A stretch of 64,000 nt of DNA. It comes from Elusimicrobiota bacterium (GTDB lineage Bacteria; Elusimicrobiota; Elusimicrobia; JACQPE01). The notes under the pieces were generated by a model. That model was not told where the DNA came from and made no database searches. It saw nothing but the letters and a program-made list of their open reading frames with translations. The DNA is taken from assembly GCA_016180815.1 (NCBI GenBank), contig JACPAN010000015.1, forward strand, positions 156,807 through 220,806, given 5' to 3'. Shown here one piece after another: positions 8,066 through 16,201 of the stretch (position 1 is the stretch's first letter; the number at the start of each line of letters is the position of its first letter). Made by a program: the position numbers and the translations under genes.

Positions 8066-8953
8066 TCAGCGTTTGATAAACGTTCCTCGATCTAATTCTT
8101 CGAAAGCTGTTTTGAGCTCATCCTGAGTGTTCATCACCACGGGCCCGTACCAGGCAATGGGTTCTTTAATGGGTTGTCCGGAAACAAGGAGAAAGCGCGC
8201 GGAGCGTTTTGAGCTCGCCGCTAAAATTATGTCCCCGGGCCCGAAAAGAGCCAGGGTGTCTTCGGGGAATGCTTTGGCTTGGGCCGCGTCAATGGGCCCT
8301 TCGGGCATTAGGCCTGGGCCCGGATCAAAATAAGCTTCTCCCTCGACGACATAAGCGAACGCCGTGCGCCCGGCTTTCACCGGATGCGTAAACGTTCTGT
8401 CCGCGGGCAGGGTCACATCCAAAAATTCGGGATCGATGGCTAATCCTTGCACCGGGCCGCGCGCCCCGGCCGCCTCCCCGCAAATGACCCGCACCATAGC
8501 CCCTTCCGGGGTTTTAACCGCCGGAATTTTTCCTTCTTTGATTTCCTGATAGCGTGCCGGCGTCATTTTGTTTTTAGCCGGCAGATTAGCCCAAAGCTGA
8601 AACCCCCACATCTGCCCCCGGCGGTCCCCTCTGGGCATTTCCTGATGCAGAATGCCGCCGCCTGCGGTCATCCATTGAACATCGCCCGAGGAAATCACCC
8701 CGCCGTTGCCCAAGCTGTCTTGATGCTCGATATCACCATCGAGCACATAAGTGATGGTTTCAATGCCCCGGTGCGGGTGCCACGGGAAACCGTTTTTGTA
8801 ATCGTCGGGATTTTCGGATTTAAAAGCGTCCAACAGCAGGAAAGGATCGAACTGTCCGGCCTCATGAAACCCGAACGCCCGGCGCAAGTGAACGCCCGCC
8901 CCTTCGACCGTGGGCCTGCTTTTCCATGATTTTTGAACGCGGCGGATATTCAT
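8066..8953 (-). CDS. Pirin family protein
   Basis: This is a 295-residue bicupin. The N-terminal cupin carries the pirin metal site: WHPHRGIET (His59, His61) and ILHQEMP (His103, Glu105), with RRAFGF upstream and the DPFLLLD motif of the family. The C-terminal cupin includes PVKAGRTAFAYVVEG and GDIILAASSKRSARFLLVSGQP. Bacterial pirins bind Fe(II). Some show quercetin 2,3-dioxygenase activity and some act as redox-responsive regulators, and the sequence alone does not tell which. It is divergent from the GNAT gene, sharing an 18-bp intergenic region. Confidence 0.9.
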   Translation of the reverse strand: MNIRRVQKSWKSRPTVEGAGVHLRRAFGFHEAGQFDPFLLLDAFKSENPDDYKNGFPWHPHRGIETITYVLDGDIEHQDSLGNGGVISSGDVQWMTAGGGILHQEMPRGDRRGQMWGFQLWANLPAKNKMTPARYQEIKEGKIPAVKTPEGAMVRVICGEAAGARGPVQGLAIDPEFLDVTLPADRTFTHPVKAGRTAFAYVVEGEAYFDPGPGLMPEGPIDAAQAKAFPEDTLALFGPGDIILAASSKRSARFLLVSGQPIKEPIAWYGPVVMNTQDELKTAFEELDRGTFIKR

Positions 8954-8971
8954 CGTCCATAATTAGTTTAA

Positions 8972-9547
8972 ATGTTTTGGACCTTGATGAAAAACGTGGA
9001 ATTGCAGAAACAAATTTTAGTGGACAGCCATGTCAGCATTCATGCGCTGGAAGAAAGAGACGCGGCGAATTTATTCCGTTTGACGGAGCGCAATCGAGCG
9101 CGCCTGAAGCAATGGCTGCCTTGGCTTGATGACACCCGCACGCAAGCGGACACGTTGCGCTTCATCCAAGGAGCGGAAAAAGCCTTTGAATCAAAAACGG
9201 GCCTTCACGCGAAAATTCTTTTGCGCGGGCAAATCGCCGGCACCATCGGCCTGCACTACATCGACTGGGTGAATGCCAGAACAAGCATCGGGTATTGGCT
9301 GGGCGCGGAATTCGAGGGCCGGGGCATTATGGCGCGTTCTTGCCGGGCCTTGATTGATTACTTGTTTAAAGAATTAAAAATGAACCGCGTGGAAATTTTA
9401 ATCGCTCCCGGCAACAAAAAAAGCCAAGCCATCCCCAGAAAACTCGGCTTTACTGAGGAGGGAACGCTCAGACAGTACGCCCGGATGTACACTCAATTCG
9501 CGGACCATATCGTCTATTCCGTGCTCGCCAAAGAGTGGGATCGGTAG
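8972..9547 (+). CDS. GNAT acetyltransferase, RimJ/RimL type
   Basis: This 191-residue protein shows the RimL-like pattern: HVSIHALEERDAANLFRLTERNRARLKQWLPWLDD, then IAGTIGLHYIDWVNARTSIGYWLG, then FEGRGIMARSCRALIDYLFKELKMNRVEILIAPGNKKSQAIPRKLGF. The FEGRGI and NKKSQ segments fit the acetyl-CoA loop and the conserved Asn/Ser of the family. Such enzymes acetylate N-terminal alpha-amines of ribosomal proteins or other amines. A second ATG at 8987 is an equally possible start, as neither has a clear ribosome site. Confidence 0.85.
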   Translation: MFWTLMKNVELQKQILVDSHVSIHALEERDAANLFRLTERNRARLKQWLPWLDDTRTQADTLRFIQGAEKAFESKTGLHAKILLRGQIAGTIGLHYIDWVNARTSIGYWLGAEFEGRGIMARSCRALIDYLFKELKMNRVEILIAPGNKKSQAIPRKLGFTEEGTLRQYARMYTQFADHIVYSVLAKEWDR

Positions 9548-9559
9548 ACGCTCCGGAGA

Positions 9560-9748
9560 CTAGGGGTTTTCTTTGGAGGCGGAGATTTCCAATTCGCCGT
9601 TTTCTGCCGGGTGGGTGCTAATGACGATGGGCCGGCAACAGACTTGGCAATCTTCAACGTAAGATTGGCCTTCCATGGAGGGATCGATCGCGGTTTCTAT
9701 TTTTTCCCAACAGTAGGGGCAGGTCAGCTCCGTTTTTTTCAGGCTCAT
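9560..9748 (-). CDS. CPXCG-motif Cys-rich protein
   Basis: This 62-residue protein has CPYCWEKIE (C10, C13) and DCQVCCRPIV, a four-Cys zinc-ribbon pattern as in the CPXCG Cys-rich family (Pfam PF14255-like). The first motif has Trp where the family usually has Gly. Members are about 60 residues and uncharacterised. It is on the same strand as the downstream half of this region and may be read with the gene at 9775-10569 upstream of it. Confidence 0.8.
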   Translation of the reverse strand: MSLKKTELTCPYCWEKIETAIDPSMEGQSYVEDCQVCCRPIVISTHPAENGELEISASKENP

Positions 9749-9774
9749 GAGAAACCTTGATGCGCAGCGAGGCG

Positions 9775-10569
9775 CTATTCGCTTTTTTCGATTTCTTTAA
9801 CGGCTTTTTTGTACGTTTCCGCCATTAAATCCGCGTTTTTTTCGCCCGCTTCCTCAAGCTCTTTCGCAATCATGTCGCAAATCTGCCGTCTCAATTTTTT
9901 TGTTTCCTTGAGCTTTTTGGCGGCTTCTTTCAGCTGTTTTTTTCGCTCCGCGATTTCTTTTTTATTTTTTTTGGACTCTACGGAGAGGTCTTTAATGATT
10001 TTTTCGATCTGTTCGACTTCTCCCGAGATCGTTGCCTCTTGAGACAAAAGCGGCGCTAAGCGGCTGTTGGAGCGCTCCAACAGCGTTTTAGTTTCTCTGC
10101 CTTTACGGAAAAAGAATTGGGCCACATCGCTGATGGGCATGGCGCAGCCCATGACCTTTCCGGCTTTCGGCGGTTCCGTCGCCGCCGGAGGGCTGACGGT
10201 TGTTTCGGTGGAGACCTCCATCGGGGCGGAGCTCGCTGCCGGTTCGGTGGAAGCGGAGACTCCGGTTGAAGCAGTTTCGGCTGCCGGCGCCGGGGTTGCG
10301 GACTCGATGGGGGCGGCCGCCGGAGTTTGTTGAGGGGCGGTTCCGGGTTGTTGTTCGGACGCAGGGACGGGCGCGGATTCAACAGGCGTTTGCGGGGAGG
10401 TCGTAACAGCCTCTGCGGCGTCGGTTTTTTCCGGAGTTTTTTCTTCCGCAGGTTTTTTAGCGGCCGCGGCCGGCGCCGCTTTTTTCCCTTTTTTCGGCGC
10501 GGCTTGGGCCTCGGTTCCCAGGGCGGTTAAAATCAGAACAAAGAGCGTGAAGCGTTTGATTGTTGTCAT
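9775..10569 (-). CDS. Exported Pro/Ala-rich protein with C-terminal coiled coil
   Basis: This 264-residue orphan has a signal peptide MTTIKRFTLFVLILTALGTEAQA. It then has a long low-complexity Ala/Pro/Glu/Thr region (about residues 25-140), a short segment with one Cys (GKVMGCAMPISDVAQFFF) and a long charged helix (about 155-260) of coiled-coil character rich in Lys and Glu. It resembles periplasmic spacer or peptidoglycan-associated proteins, but I recognise no family. The low-complexity part could tether the coiled coil to the envelope. Confidence 0.5.
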   Translation of the reverse strand: MTTIKRFTLFVLILTALGTEAQAAPKKGKKAAPAAAAKKPAEEKTPEKTDAAEAVTTSPQTPVESAPVPASEQQPGTAPQQTPAAAPIESATPAPAAETASTGVSASTEPAASSAPMEVSTETTVSPPAATEPPKAGKVMGCAMPISDVAQFFFRKGRETKTLLERSNSRLAPLLSQEATISGEVEQIEKIIKDLSVESKKNKKEIAERKKQLKEAAKKLKETKKLRRQICDMIAKELEEAGEKNADLMAETYKKAVKEIEKSE

Positions 10570-10598
10570 TGATAATCCCCCATCTTGTTGAAAGCGGT

Positions 10599-11060
10599 TC
10601 AGATTATAGCGCGGGTTTGCCTCAGCGCCTCAAAGAGCGTGATTCCGGCTGCAGTGGAAAGGTTCAGCGAGCGGACCTCCGGACCGATGGGAATCCGGTA
10701 CATGTGTTCGCCGAAGCGCCGGTGAATGTCCTTGGGCAGGCCTTTTGTTTCGCTGCCGAAAATCAAATAAGACCCCGCCGCGTAAGGCGCCTCCCAAAAA
10801 AGTTTTTTGGCCTTGGTTGAGAAAAAGAGCAGCGATGCATTTTCGCCCGCTGCATCCAGGAATTGCTCAAAATCATCATAAAGTTGAAGTTTTAGTCTGG
10901 GCCAATAATCCAGCCCCGCGCGGCGCACTTCCTTGTCCTTTAGGCTGAAACCCAATGGCCCAACCAGATGCAACGTGCTCCCCGTGGCCACGCAGGAACG
11001 CCCAATATTGCCCGTGTTCCAATGAATTTCCGGCTCGACCAGGACGATGTTCAACGGCAT
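10599..11060 (-). CDS. trmL: tRNA (cytidine/uridine-34 2'-O)-methyltransferase TrmL
   Basis: This 153-residue SPOUT methyltransferase has the usual length. Family motifs are IVLVEPEIHWNTGNIGRSC (5-23), LIFGSETKGLP (99-109) and IPIGPEVRSLNLSTAAGI (123-140). These form the trefoil-knot SAM site. TrmL 2'-O-methylates the wobble base of tRNA-Leu isoacceptors. A 29-bp gap separates it from the upstream end of the coiled-coil gene on the same strand. Confidence 0.93.
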   Translation of the reverse strand: MPLNIVLVEPEIHWNTGNIGRSCVATGSTLHLVGPLGFSLKDKEVRRAGLDYWPRLKLQLYDDFEQFLDAAGENASLLFFSTKAKKLFWEAPYAAGSYLIFGSETKGLPKDIHRRFGEHMYRIPIGPEVRSLNLSTAAGITLFEALRQTRAII

Positions 11061-11160
11061 TTTTCCATTTTAAAATTATCCGGCCGCCGGGGCGCGCCAT
11101 GCTCATGCGCGGGGATCAGCGCGGCGCCCCCGGTATCGGCCGGTGCTTTTAATTGAACGG

Positions 11161-11388
11161 TTATTTGGCTTCGACGGCTTGGGTTTGTGCTGCGTGATGA
11201 TTCGCCGAGCATTTGCCGGCTTGATAAAGGCCGAACCCTGCGCCCGCGAGCAGCAGGCCCGCTAAGAGCCCGCACAGGAATTTGCCTTTGCGTCCGCCGC
11301 CGCAACAACTGCCGCAGCCGCTGGTTTCTGAGGAGCAGCAGCTCCCGCATGATTCTTCCGATTCCTTCTTTTTTTGTTCTTCCGACAT
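11161..11388 (-). CDS. Small Cys-rich single-pass membrane protein
   Basis: I place the start at ATG 11388, behind AGGAGGTTCC, which gives 75 residues. The N-terminus is charged and carries two CGSCC motifs (SCGSCCSS and GCGSCCGGG, about residues 14-32). A basic stretch (RKGK), one transmembrane helix (LLAGLLLAGAGFGLYQAG) and a C-terminal tail with Cys and HH follow. The CGSCC pairs could bind metal or take part in thiol chemistry on the cytoplasmic side. It lies 17 bp downstream of the htrA-type gene and may share its regulation. No family recognised. Confidence 0.65.
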   Translation of the reverse strand: MSEEQKKKESEESCGSCCSSETSGCGSCCGGGRKGKFLCGLLAGLLLAGAGFGLYQAGKCSANHHAAQTQAVEAK

Positions 11389-11404
11389 GGAACCTCCTGT
11401 TAAT

Positions 11405-12373
11405 TTAGTTTTCCGATTCTTCCGGGACAATGGAAAGCTCTCCGGGTTGGCCCCGGCGTAAAACTTCGATGCCGAAGCGGCTGCCGATGCGCTCATCGGT
11501 CAACAGTTTGTGCAGATCGTCGATCCCGTCGATTTTTTCCCCGTCAAAGGCCGTGATCACGTCGCCTTCCTGGATACCCGCGCGTTGGGCCGGGCTGTCG
11601 TCTTCGACGCCGATCACCAAAATGCCTTTGAGTTCGGCCAGATGCAGGGAGCGGGCGAATTGTCGCGGGATTAAGCGCGCATCCTGTCCGGCTACGCCGA
11701 TATAACCCCGTCTGATTTTTCCGTCTTTGATCAGGCGTCCGGCCACGTATTTGGCCGTGTTGATGGGGATGGCAAAGCAAATGCCTTGGGCCGGAAGAAT
11801 AATCGCGGTGTTGACGCCCACGACCTCGGCCCGGGAATTAACCAGCGGGCCTCCGGAATTTCCGGGATTGAGCGCGGCGTCGGTTTGGATGACGTTGTCG
11901 ATTAATCGGCCGGAGACCGAGCGCAAGGAGCGCCCCAAAGCGCTGACCACCCCGGCGGTGACCGTGCATTGGAAACCGAAGGGATTGCCGACGGCAAGGA
12001 CCACATGCCCCGGTTTCAAGGATTCGGAGTCGCCCAGCCTGGCCGCGGTTAACCCTTGGGCCGCGATGCGGATTACGGCCAAGTCCGTGGCGCGGTCATG
12101 GCCCACGATTTCCGCCGGGAAATTGCGCCCATCGGCCAGCGTGACCTCGATGCGGGCGGCGCCGTCGATGACGTGGTTGTTGGTGATGATATAGCCGTTG
12201 GAGGTGAAGATGAACCCCGATCCCGCGCCATGGCTGCGCGGATCGGAGCCCCGGCGGATTTCGATATTAACCACCGTCGGGCTGATGGTTTGCGCGGCCT
12301 GGGAAACCGTGCGCGAGTAGGCATCGAGAAGCCCTTCTTCTTGATCGACGCGATCGTGCGCCGGCATGTTCAT
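11405..12373 (-). CDS. HtrA/DegP-type serine protease with PDZ domain
   Basis: I choose ATG 12373 because AAGGAGA lies just upstream; the frame extends to 12418, but that extension runs through an operator. The 322-residue protein has a trypsin-like domain with catalytic His67 (ITNNHVID), Asp97 (RATDLAVI) and Ser173 (NPGNSGGPL), then one PDZ domain (about 225-310). There is no signal peptide or membrane helix at the N-terminus, which is unusual for DegP-like enzymes and suggests a cytoplasmic or peripheral protease. A TetR-type operator abuts its -10 box, so the upstream TetR protein probably represses it. Confidence 0.88.
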   Translation of the reverse strand: MNMPAHDRVDQEEGLLDAYSRTVSQAAQTISPTVVNIEIRRGSDPRSHGAGSGFIFTSNGYIITNNHVIDGAARIEVTLADGRNFPAEIVGHDRATDLAVIRIAAQGLTAARLGDSESLKPGHVVLAVGNPFGFQCTVTAGVVSALGRSLRSVSGRLIDNVIQTDAALNPGNSGGPLVNSRAEVVGVNTAIILPAQGICFAIPINTAKYVAGRLIKDGKIRRGYIGVAGQDARLIPRQFARSLHLAELKGILVIGVEDDSPAQRAGIQEGDVITAFDGEKIDGIDDLHKLLTDERIGSRFGIEVLRRGQPGELSIVPEESEN

Positions 12374-12390
12374 GACATTCTCCTTATTTT

Positions 12391-12406
12391 GACCAATCAG
12401 TTGGTA
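12391..12406. promoter_or_regulatory. TetR-type operator at the htrA promoter
   Basis: The inverted repeat gACCAA-TCAG-TTGGTa matches the palindrome in front of the tetR gene (TACCAA-CCAC-TTGGTA, 13057-13072). In both places the site directly abuts a -10-like hexamer on its upstream side (minus strand TATATT at 12407-12412 here). The shared half-site and geometry support binding by the same regulator. Confidence 0.75.
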
Positions 12407-12434
12407 AATATAATTCATAAATTTTTTTAGCCGG

Positions 12435-13031
12435 TCAGGCTTTATACCCCCTTAAATAGAGAACGACGAATTTTTTGGAATTGTGCAGCGGCGCCACGTC
12501 GCGGCTGGCCTTGCAGCAAAGCATGGCCCCTTCGAAGGAGTGGATGATGGCTTGAGCCGAGACTTTGGGCTCGAAATCTTTACGGAAGTAGCCCCGGTTT
12601 TTCCAGGACTCCAGGAATTCGGCCAGCGTGTTCGTCCAGCCGCCGAAGCACTCCAGGATTTTGCGCCTCAGTTTTTCGCTTTGATTGGAAATTTCCTGGG
12701 CCAAATTGCCGATGAAACATCCGCGTTTGCATCCTTCTTTCTTCATGGATGAGGCCGCGTCGTCGAACATGGCTTCCACCGCTTCGATGGGATCGCGCTC
12801 CGGGCTGAAATAGGAGAGATAGGCTTCCTCCTGGCAGCTGGCCCCCTGGCACACGGCCGCCAGGCCCAAATCTTCTTTACTCGGGTAATAGTGGAACAAA
12901 TTGGCTTTTTTGACCCCGGCCTTGGTCGCGATATCGTCCACGCTCACGCCTTTGAACCCAAATTGGTGGAACAAGGATACGGCCGTGTCGATGATTTTTT
13001 GACGCATCTGAGTATTGGGCCTGCGGCTCAT
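12435..13031 (-). CDS. TetR family transcriptional regulator
   Basis: This 198-residue protein has the TetR N-terminal HTH at about residues 10-57 (IIDTAVSLFHQFGFKGVSVDDIATKAGVKKANLFHYYPSKEDL), followed by a helical ligand-binding domain with several cysteines (CQGASCQEE, CKRGC, LCCKAS). The clustered Cys could make it thiol- or metal-responsive, but that is inference. Palindromes at its own promoter and at the htrA promoter indicate autoregulation and control of the protease downstream. It is divergent from top6B. Confidence 0.88.
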   Translation of the reverse strand: MSRRPNTQMRQKIIDTAVSLFHQFGFKGVSVDDIATKAGVKKANLFHYYPSKEDLGLAAVCQGASCQEEAYLSYFSPERDPIEAVEAMFDDAASSMKKEGCKRGCFIGNLAQEISNQSEKLRRKILECFGGWTNTLAEFLESWKNRGYFRKDFEPKVSAQAIIHSFEGAMLCCKASRDVAPLHNSKKFVVLYLRGYKA

Positions 13032-13056
13032 TGCATTTTCCTGGGCCTATTAATTA

Positions 13057-13072
13057 TACCAACCACTTGGTA
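13057..13072. promoter_or_regulatory. TetR-type operator at the tetR promoter
   Basis: TACCAA-CCAC-TTGGTA is a perfect inverted repeat of 6-bp half-sites. It starts immediately downstream of the -10 box of the tetR promoter, where a bound repressor would block transcription. It shares its half-sites with 12391-12406. Confidence 0.8.
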
Positions 13073-13101
13073 AGTATAATATCCGAAATCATTTTTGTCA
13101 A
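13073..13101 (-). promoter_or_regulatory. Sigma-70-type promoter of tetR
   Basis: On the minus strand, TTGACA (13096-13101) and TATACT (13073-13078) are separated by exactly 17 bp. This is near-consensus, oriented towards tetR, with the operator directly downstream of the -10. Confidence 0.75.
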
Positions 13102-13148
13102 TAGGGCGCCGCCATTGTTCTTGCCATTTGAGTAAAATCCTTTTTCTT

Positions 13149-15092
13149 ATGACGCTTGGTGCTAAGACTAAGAAAGAAAAACCGGACGATGCGCCGCGCG
13201 TTGCCGCGGCGCCGAAAAAAGCGGGGTTGACCGCCGATGAGATGGGGCTGCAACAGCGGGAAATTTCCGTTTCCGAGTTCTTCACCAAAAACCGCCATCT
13301 TCTAGGCTTCGACAATCCGAGAAAAGCGCTTTTGACCACGGTGAAAGAGGCGGTGGACAATGCGTTGGACGCCTCAGAGGAAGCCGGGATTCTTCCGGAA
13401 ATCACGGTGAAAGTGGAAATGGCCCATGCCGGGCCCACCCCGCCCCCGGTGTCCCAGGCCACGCGCTTTCGCGCGACCGTCATCGATTATGGACCGGGCA
13501 TTGTGCGCCAGCAAGTGCCGCGCATTTTCGCCAAGCTGCTGTACGGCTCCAAATTCCATCGCCTGAAGATGAGCCGCGGCCAACAGGGCATCGGCATTTC
13601 CGCGGCCGGCATGTATGGGCAGTTGACCACCGGCAAGCCGGTCAAAATCATTTCCCGCACATCGGAGAAAACCCCGGCCCATTATTTTGAGGTTCAAATC
13701 GATACCAAGAAAAACGAGCCCATTATCTTGGAGAAAAAAGAAATCGATTGGGAGAATCATCGCGGCACCCAGGTGACGATCGAGCTCGAAGGCCGGTATC
13801 AGAAAGGCCGGGCTTCGGTGGACGAATACATGGAGTTGACCTCGATCAGCAACCCCCACGCCAAGCTGACGTATATCACCCCGGAAGGCGAAACAAAGAT
13901 TTTCGAGCGCACGATCGGCGAGTTGCCGGAGACGCCGCGCACCATTAAGCCGCATCCCTACGGCATCGAGCTGGGCATGCTCTTGAAAATGCTCCATGAC
14001 ACCAAATCTCATTGGCTGTCCGGTTTTTTAAGCGCGGATTTTTCCCGCGTGTCTTCGGCTGTGGCGGATCAAATCTGCAAAACAGCGGGCTTAAACCCCA
14101 GGATGAAGCCGCGCATGGTGGCGCGCCAAGACGCGGAGGCTCTGCATAAAGCGATTCAGGCGACTAAAATCATGGCGCCCCCTACCAATTGCCTTTCCCC
14201 GATCGGCGAAAAAGCGATTCTCTCCGGGCTGTATAAACAAATCAAAGGTTCATTTTACACGGCCGTGTCTCGACCCCCGGCTGTTTATCGCGGCAACCCT
14301 TTTATCATCGAGGCGGGGCTGGCTTATGGCTTGGGCCCCGGCCAGGCTGCGCCGGCTCAGCCGCAGGCGCCGTTGGCGGAAGGCGAGTCCCATGAAAGCG
14401 ATGACAGCGAACTGGCCCGCGTGATCCGTTTTGCCAATCGCGTGCCTTTGGTTTACCAGCAATCCGCCTGTTCCACATTCAAAGCTGTTTTGGAAACCAA
14501 TTGGAAAAATTATGGCGTGGCTCAATCACGCGGCGCTCCCCCGTCCGGGCCCATGGTTGTTTTCGTGCATATGGCCTCGGTGTGGGTGCCCTTCACCAGC
14601 GAATCCAAAGAAGCAATCGCGGATTACGACGAGATCCGCAAAGAAATCACGCTCGCTTTGCGTGAATGCGGGCGAAGGCTGGGTATTTATTTAAAGCGTC
14701 GCGAGCGCGCTAAAATCGAACACCGGCGCAGGAATATTTTCGAGCTGTACATCGAAGAGGTGGTGCAAGCCTGCAAGCGTTTGAAAGGCGGGAAGCTCGC
14801 GGACGCCAAACTTAAAAATCAACTTTTGGAAATCGCCAAAAAACGTACCGGCGGTGAGAAAACGGACGAGCTATTGGATCAAAAAACCGGGCCCGAAGGC
14901 CTGCCGAATTCCATCATCGTGACCGAAGAAGGGGTTGAAGGCGAGGTGGCCGCAACGCCGGTTTTAACAACTGAGCCGGTTCCGGCCCAGGCTCCAACCA
15001 CGGAACCTGAACAAGAGCCCAAGCAAGCCCGGCCTAAGGCCAAAAAAGCTGCGCCGGCTACGGCCAAGAAGAAAAAGAGAGGCAAAAAATAA
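13149..15092 (+). CDS. top6B: DNA topoisomerase VI subunit B
   Basis: I choose ATG 13149 over the longer in-frame extension to 13095, because that extension overlaps the divergent tetR promoter. The product of about 647 residues has the GHKL ATPase core: N-box KEAVDNALDA (66-75, catalytic Glu67), DYGPGI (113-118) and GQQGIGIS (144-151). The H2TH and transducer domains follow, then a Lys/Ala/Pro-rich tail (about 590-647). Top6B binds ATP and dimerises to gate DNA strand passage. Its stop overlaps the top6A start (TAATG), so the two subunits are made together. Topo VI is mainly archaeal and plant and is patchy in bacteria. Confidence 0.93.
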   Translation: MTLGAKTKKEKPDDAPRVAAAPKKAGLTADEMGLQQREISVSEFFTKNRHLLGFDNPRKALLTTVKEAVDNALDASEEAGILPEITVKVEMAHAGPTPPPVSQATRFRATVIDYGPGIVRQQVPRIFAKLLYGSKFHRLKMSRGQQGIGISAAGMYGQLTTGKPVKIISRTSEKTPAHYFEVQIDTKKNEPIILEKKEIDWENHRGTQVTIELEGRYQKGRASVDEYMELTSISNPHAKLTYITPEGETKIFERTIGELPETPRTIKPHPYGIELGMLLKMLHDTKSHWLSGFLSADFSRVSSAVADQICKTAGLNPRMKPRMVARQDAEALHKAIQATKIMAPPTNCLSPIGEKAILSGLYKQIKGSFYTAVSRPPAVYRGNPFIIEAGLAYGLGPGQAAPAQPQAPLAEGESHESDDSELARVIRFANRVPLVYQQSACSTFKAVLETNWKNYGVAQSRGAPPSGPMVVFVHMASVWVPFTSESKEAIADYDEIRKEITLALRECGRRLGIYLKRRERAKIEHRRRNIFELYIEEVVQACKRLKGGKLADAKLKNQLLEIAKKRTGGEKTDELLDQKTGPEGLPNSIIVTEEGVEGEVAATPVLTTEPVPAQAPTTEPEQEPKQARPKAKKAAPATAKKKKRGKK

Positions 15093-16186
15093 TGGCCAAA
15101 AAAACCGGAGCCATCGAAAAAAGATTGGTGGGGTTGGCTGATACCGTGATCGAGGCGGCCCAGAAAAAGAAAGACCCGGCCATCGAAATTCCGGTGCGCG
15201 CCCTTTCCAATGTCAAATTCAATGAGAAGAAAGGCATTATTGAAATGGGCAAAAACACCCAGGAGCGCACGTTCTTCAACGTGGGCATGGCTAAAAAATT
15301 CATGCAGACCATGCTGGTGGGCGACGCCTTGGCCGAGCTCCAGCGCGCGGATTTGACCACCAGCTTAAGGGAAATTTATTACCGCACTAAGCACACCATC
15401 GCGGATTCTAACGAGAACACCTTCGACACGCAGGATGAGTCGGACCCCATTATCGAGGATTTGGAAGTCGGGCTGGCCGCTTTAAGAGAAGAGCTGCACG
15501 TGCGCGCGGAAAACGGCGGCACCGTGATCGGCCCTTTGGTGTTGGAGGACGACGGGGACAGGGTCGACTGCTCGCGCCTGGGCAAAGGCGGCTATTCCGT
15601 GCCCTCGATCGTCGAGGATCCTTATGTCAAAATTAAAAAATGCACGGCGGATTTCCTTCTGCTGGTGGAAAAAGGCACCCAGTGGAACCGCTTGGCCGAG
15701 GACAAGTTTTGGAAAAAATACAATTGCGTGCTGTTGACCGGAAACGGGCAGCCGCCGCGCGGCGTGCGCCGCTTGGCCCGGCGCCTGCATGAAGAGAAGA
15801 AGCTGCCCGTTTATGTGTTGGTCGACAACGACCCCTGGGGCTATTACATTTATTCCGTCGTTAAGCAGGGCTCCATCAACCTGGCCTTCGAAAGCCAGCG
15901 CATGGCCATCCCTACCGCCAAATTCGTGGGCCTCTCCAGCGCGGATCCGGAGCACTACGGGCTTCCAAGGAACGTGGGCATCAAGTTAAACGACAAGGAC
16001 ATCACCCGCGCCAAAGAATTGATGAATTACCCCTGGTTCCAGGATAAAAAGTGGCAGGCTGAGATTAAACGCATGTTGGCCTCCGGCCTCAAATATGAGC
16101 TCGATGCCCTGGCCAATAAAGATTTCCAATACCTGACTAAAAAATACCTTCCCAAAAAACTCGCCGACAAAGACTGGATCGATTAA
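15092..16186 (+). CDS. top6A: DNA topoisomerase VI subunit A (Spo11-like)
   Basis: This 364-residue protein is the usual length. The winged-helix domain carries the strand-cleaving tyrosine in SLREIYYRTK (Tyr97 is the likely nucleophile, the second of the pair). The Toprim domain shows LLVEKGTQWNRL, LLTGNGQPPRGVRR and the metal-binding VYVLVDNDPWGYYIY. Top6A makes a transient double-strand break with 2-nt overhangs, relaxing and decatenating DNA with Top6B. It overlaps top6B by one base. The membrane methyltransferase-like gene follows 15 bp later. Confidence 0.94.
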   Translation: MAKKTGAIEKRLVGLADTVIEAAQKKKDPAIEIPVRALSNVKFNEKKGIIEMGKNTQERTFFNVGMAKKFMQTMLVGDALAELQRADLTTSLREIYYRTKHTIADSNENTFDTQDESDPIIEDLEVGLAALREELHVRAENGGTVIGPLVLEDDGDRVDCSRLGKGGYSVPSIVEDPYVKIKKCTADFLLLVEKGTQWNRLAEDKFWKKYNCVLLTGNGQPPRGVRRLARRLHEEKKLPVYVLVDNDPWGYYIYSVVKQGSINLAFESQRMAIPTAKFVGLSSADPEHYGLPRNVGIKLNDKDITRAKELMNYPWFQDKKWQAEIKRMLASGLKYELDALANKDFQYLTKKYLPKKLADKDWID

Positions 16187-16201
16187 AGTCGTTTAAGGCA
16201 A

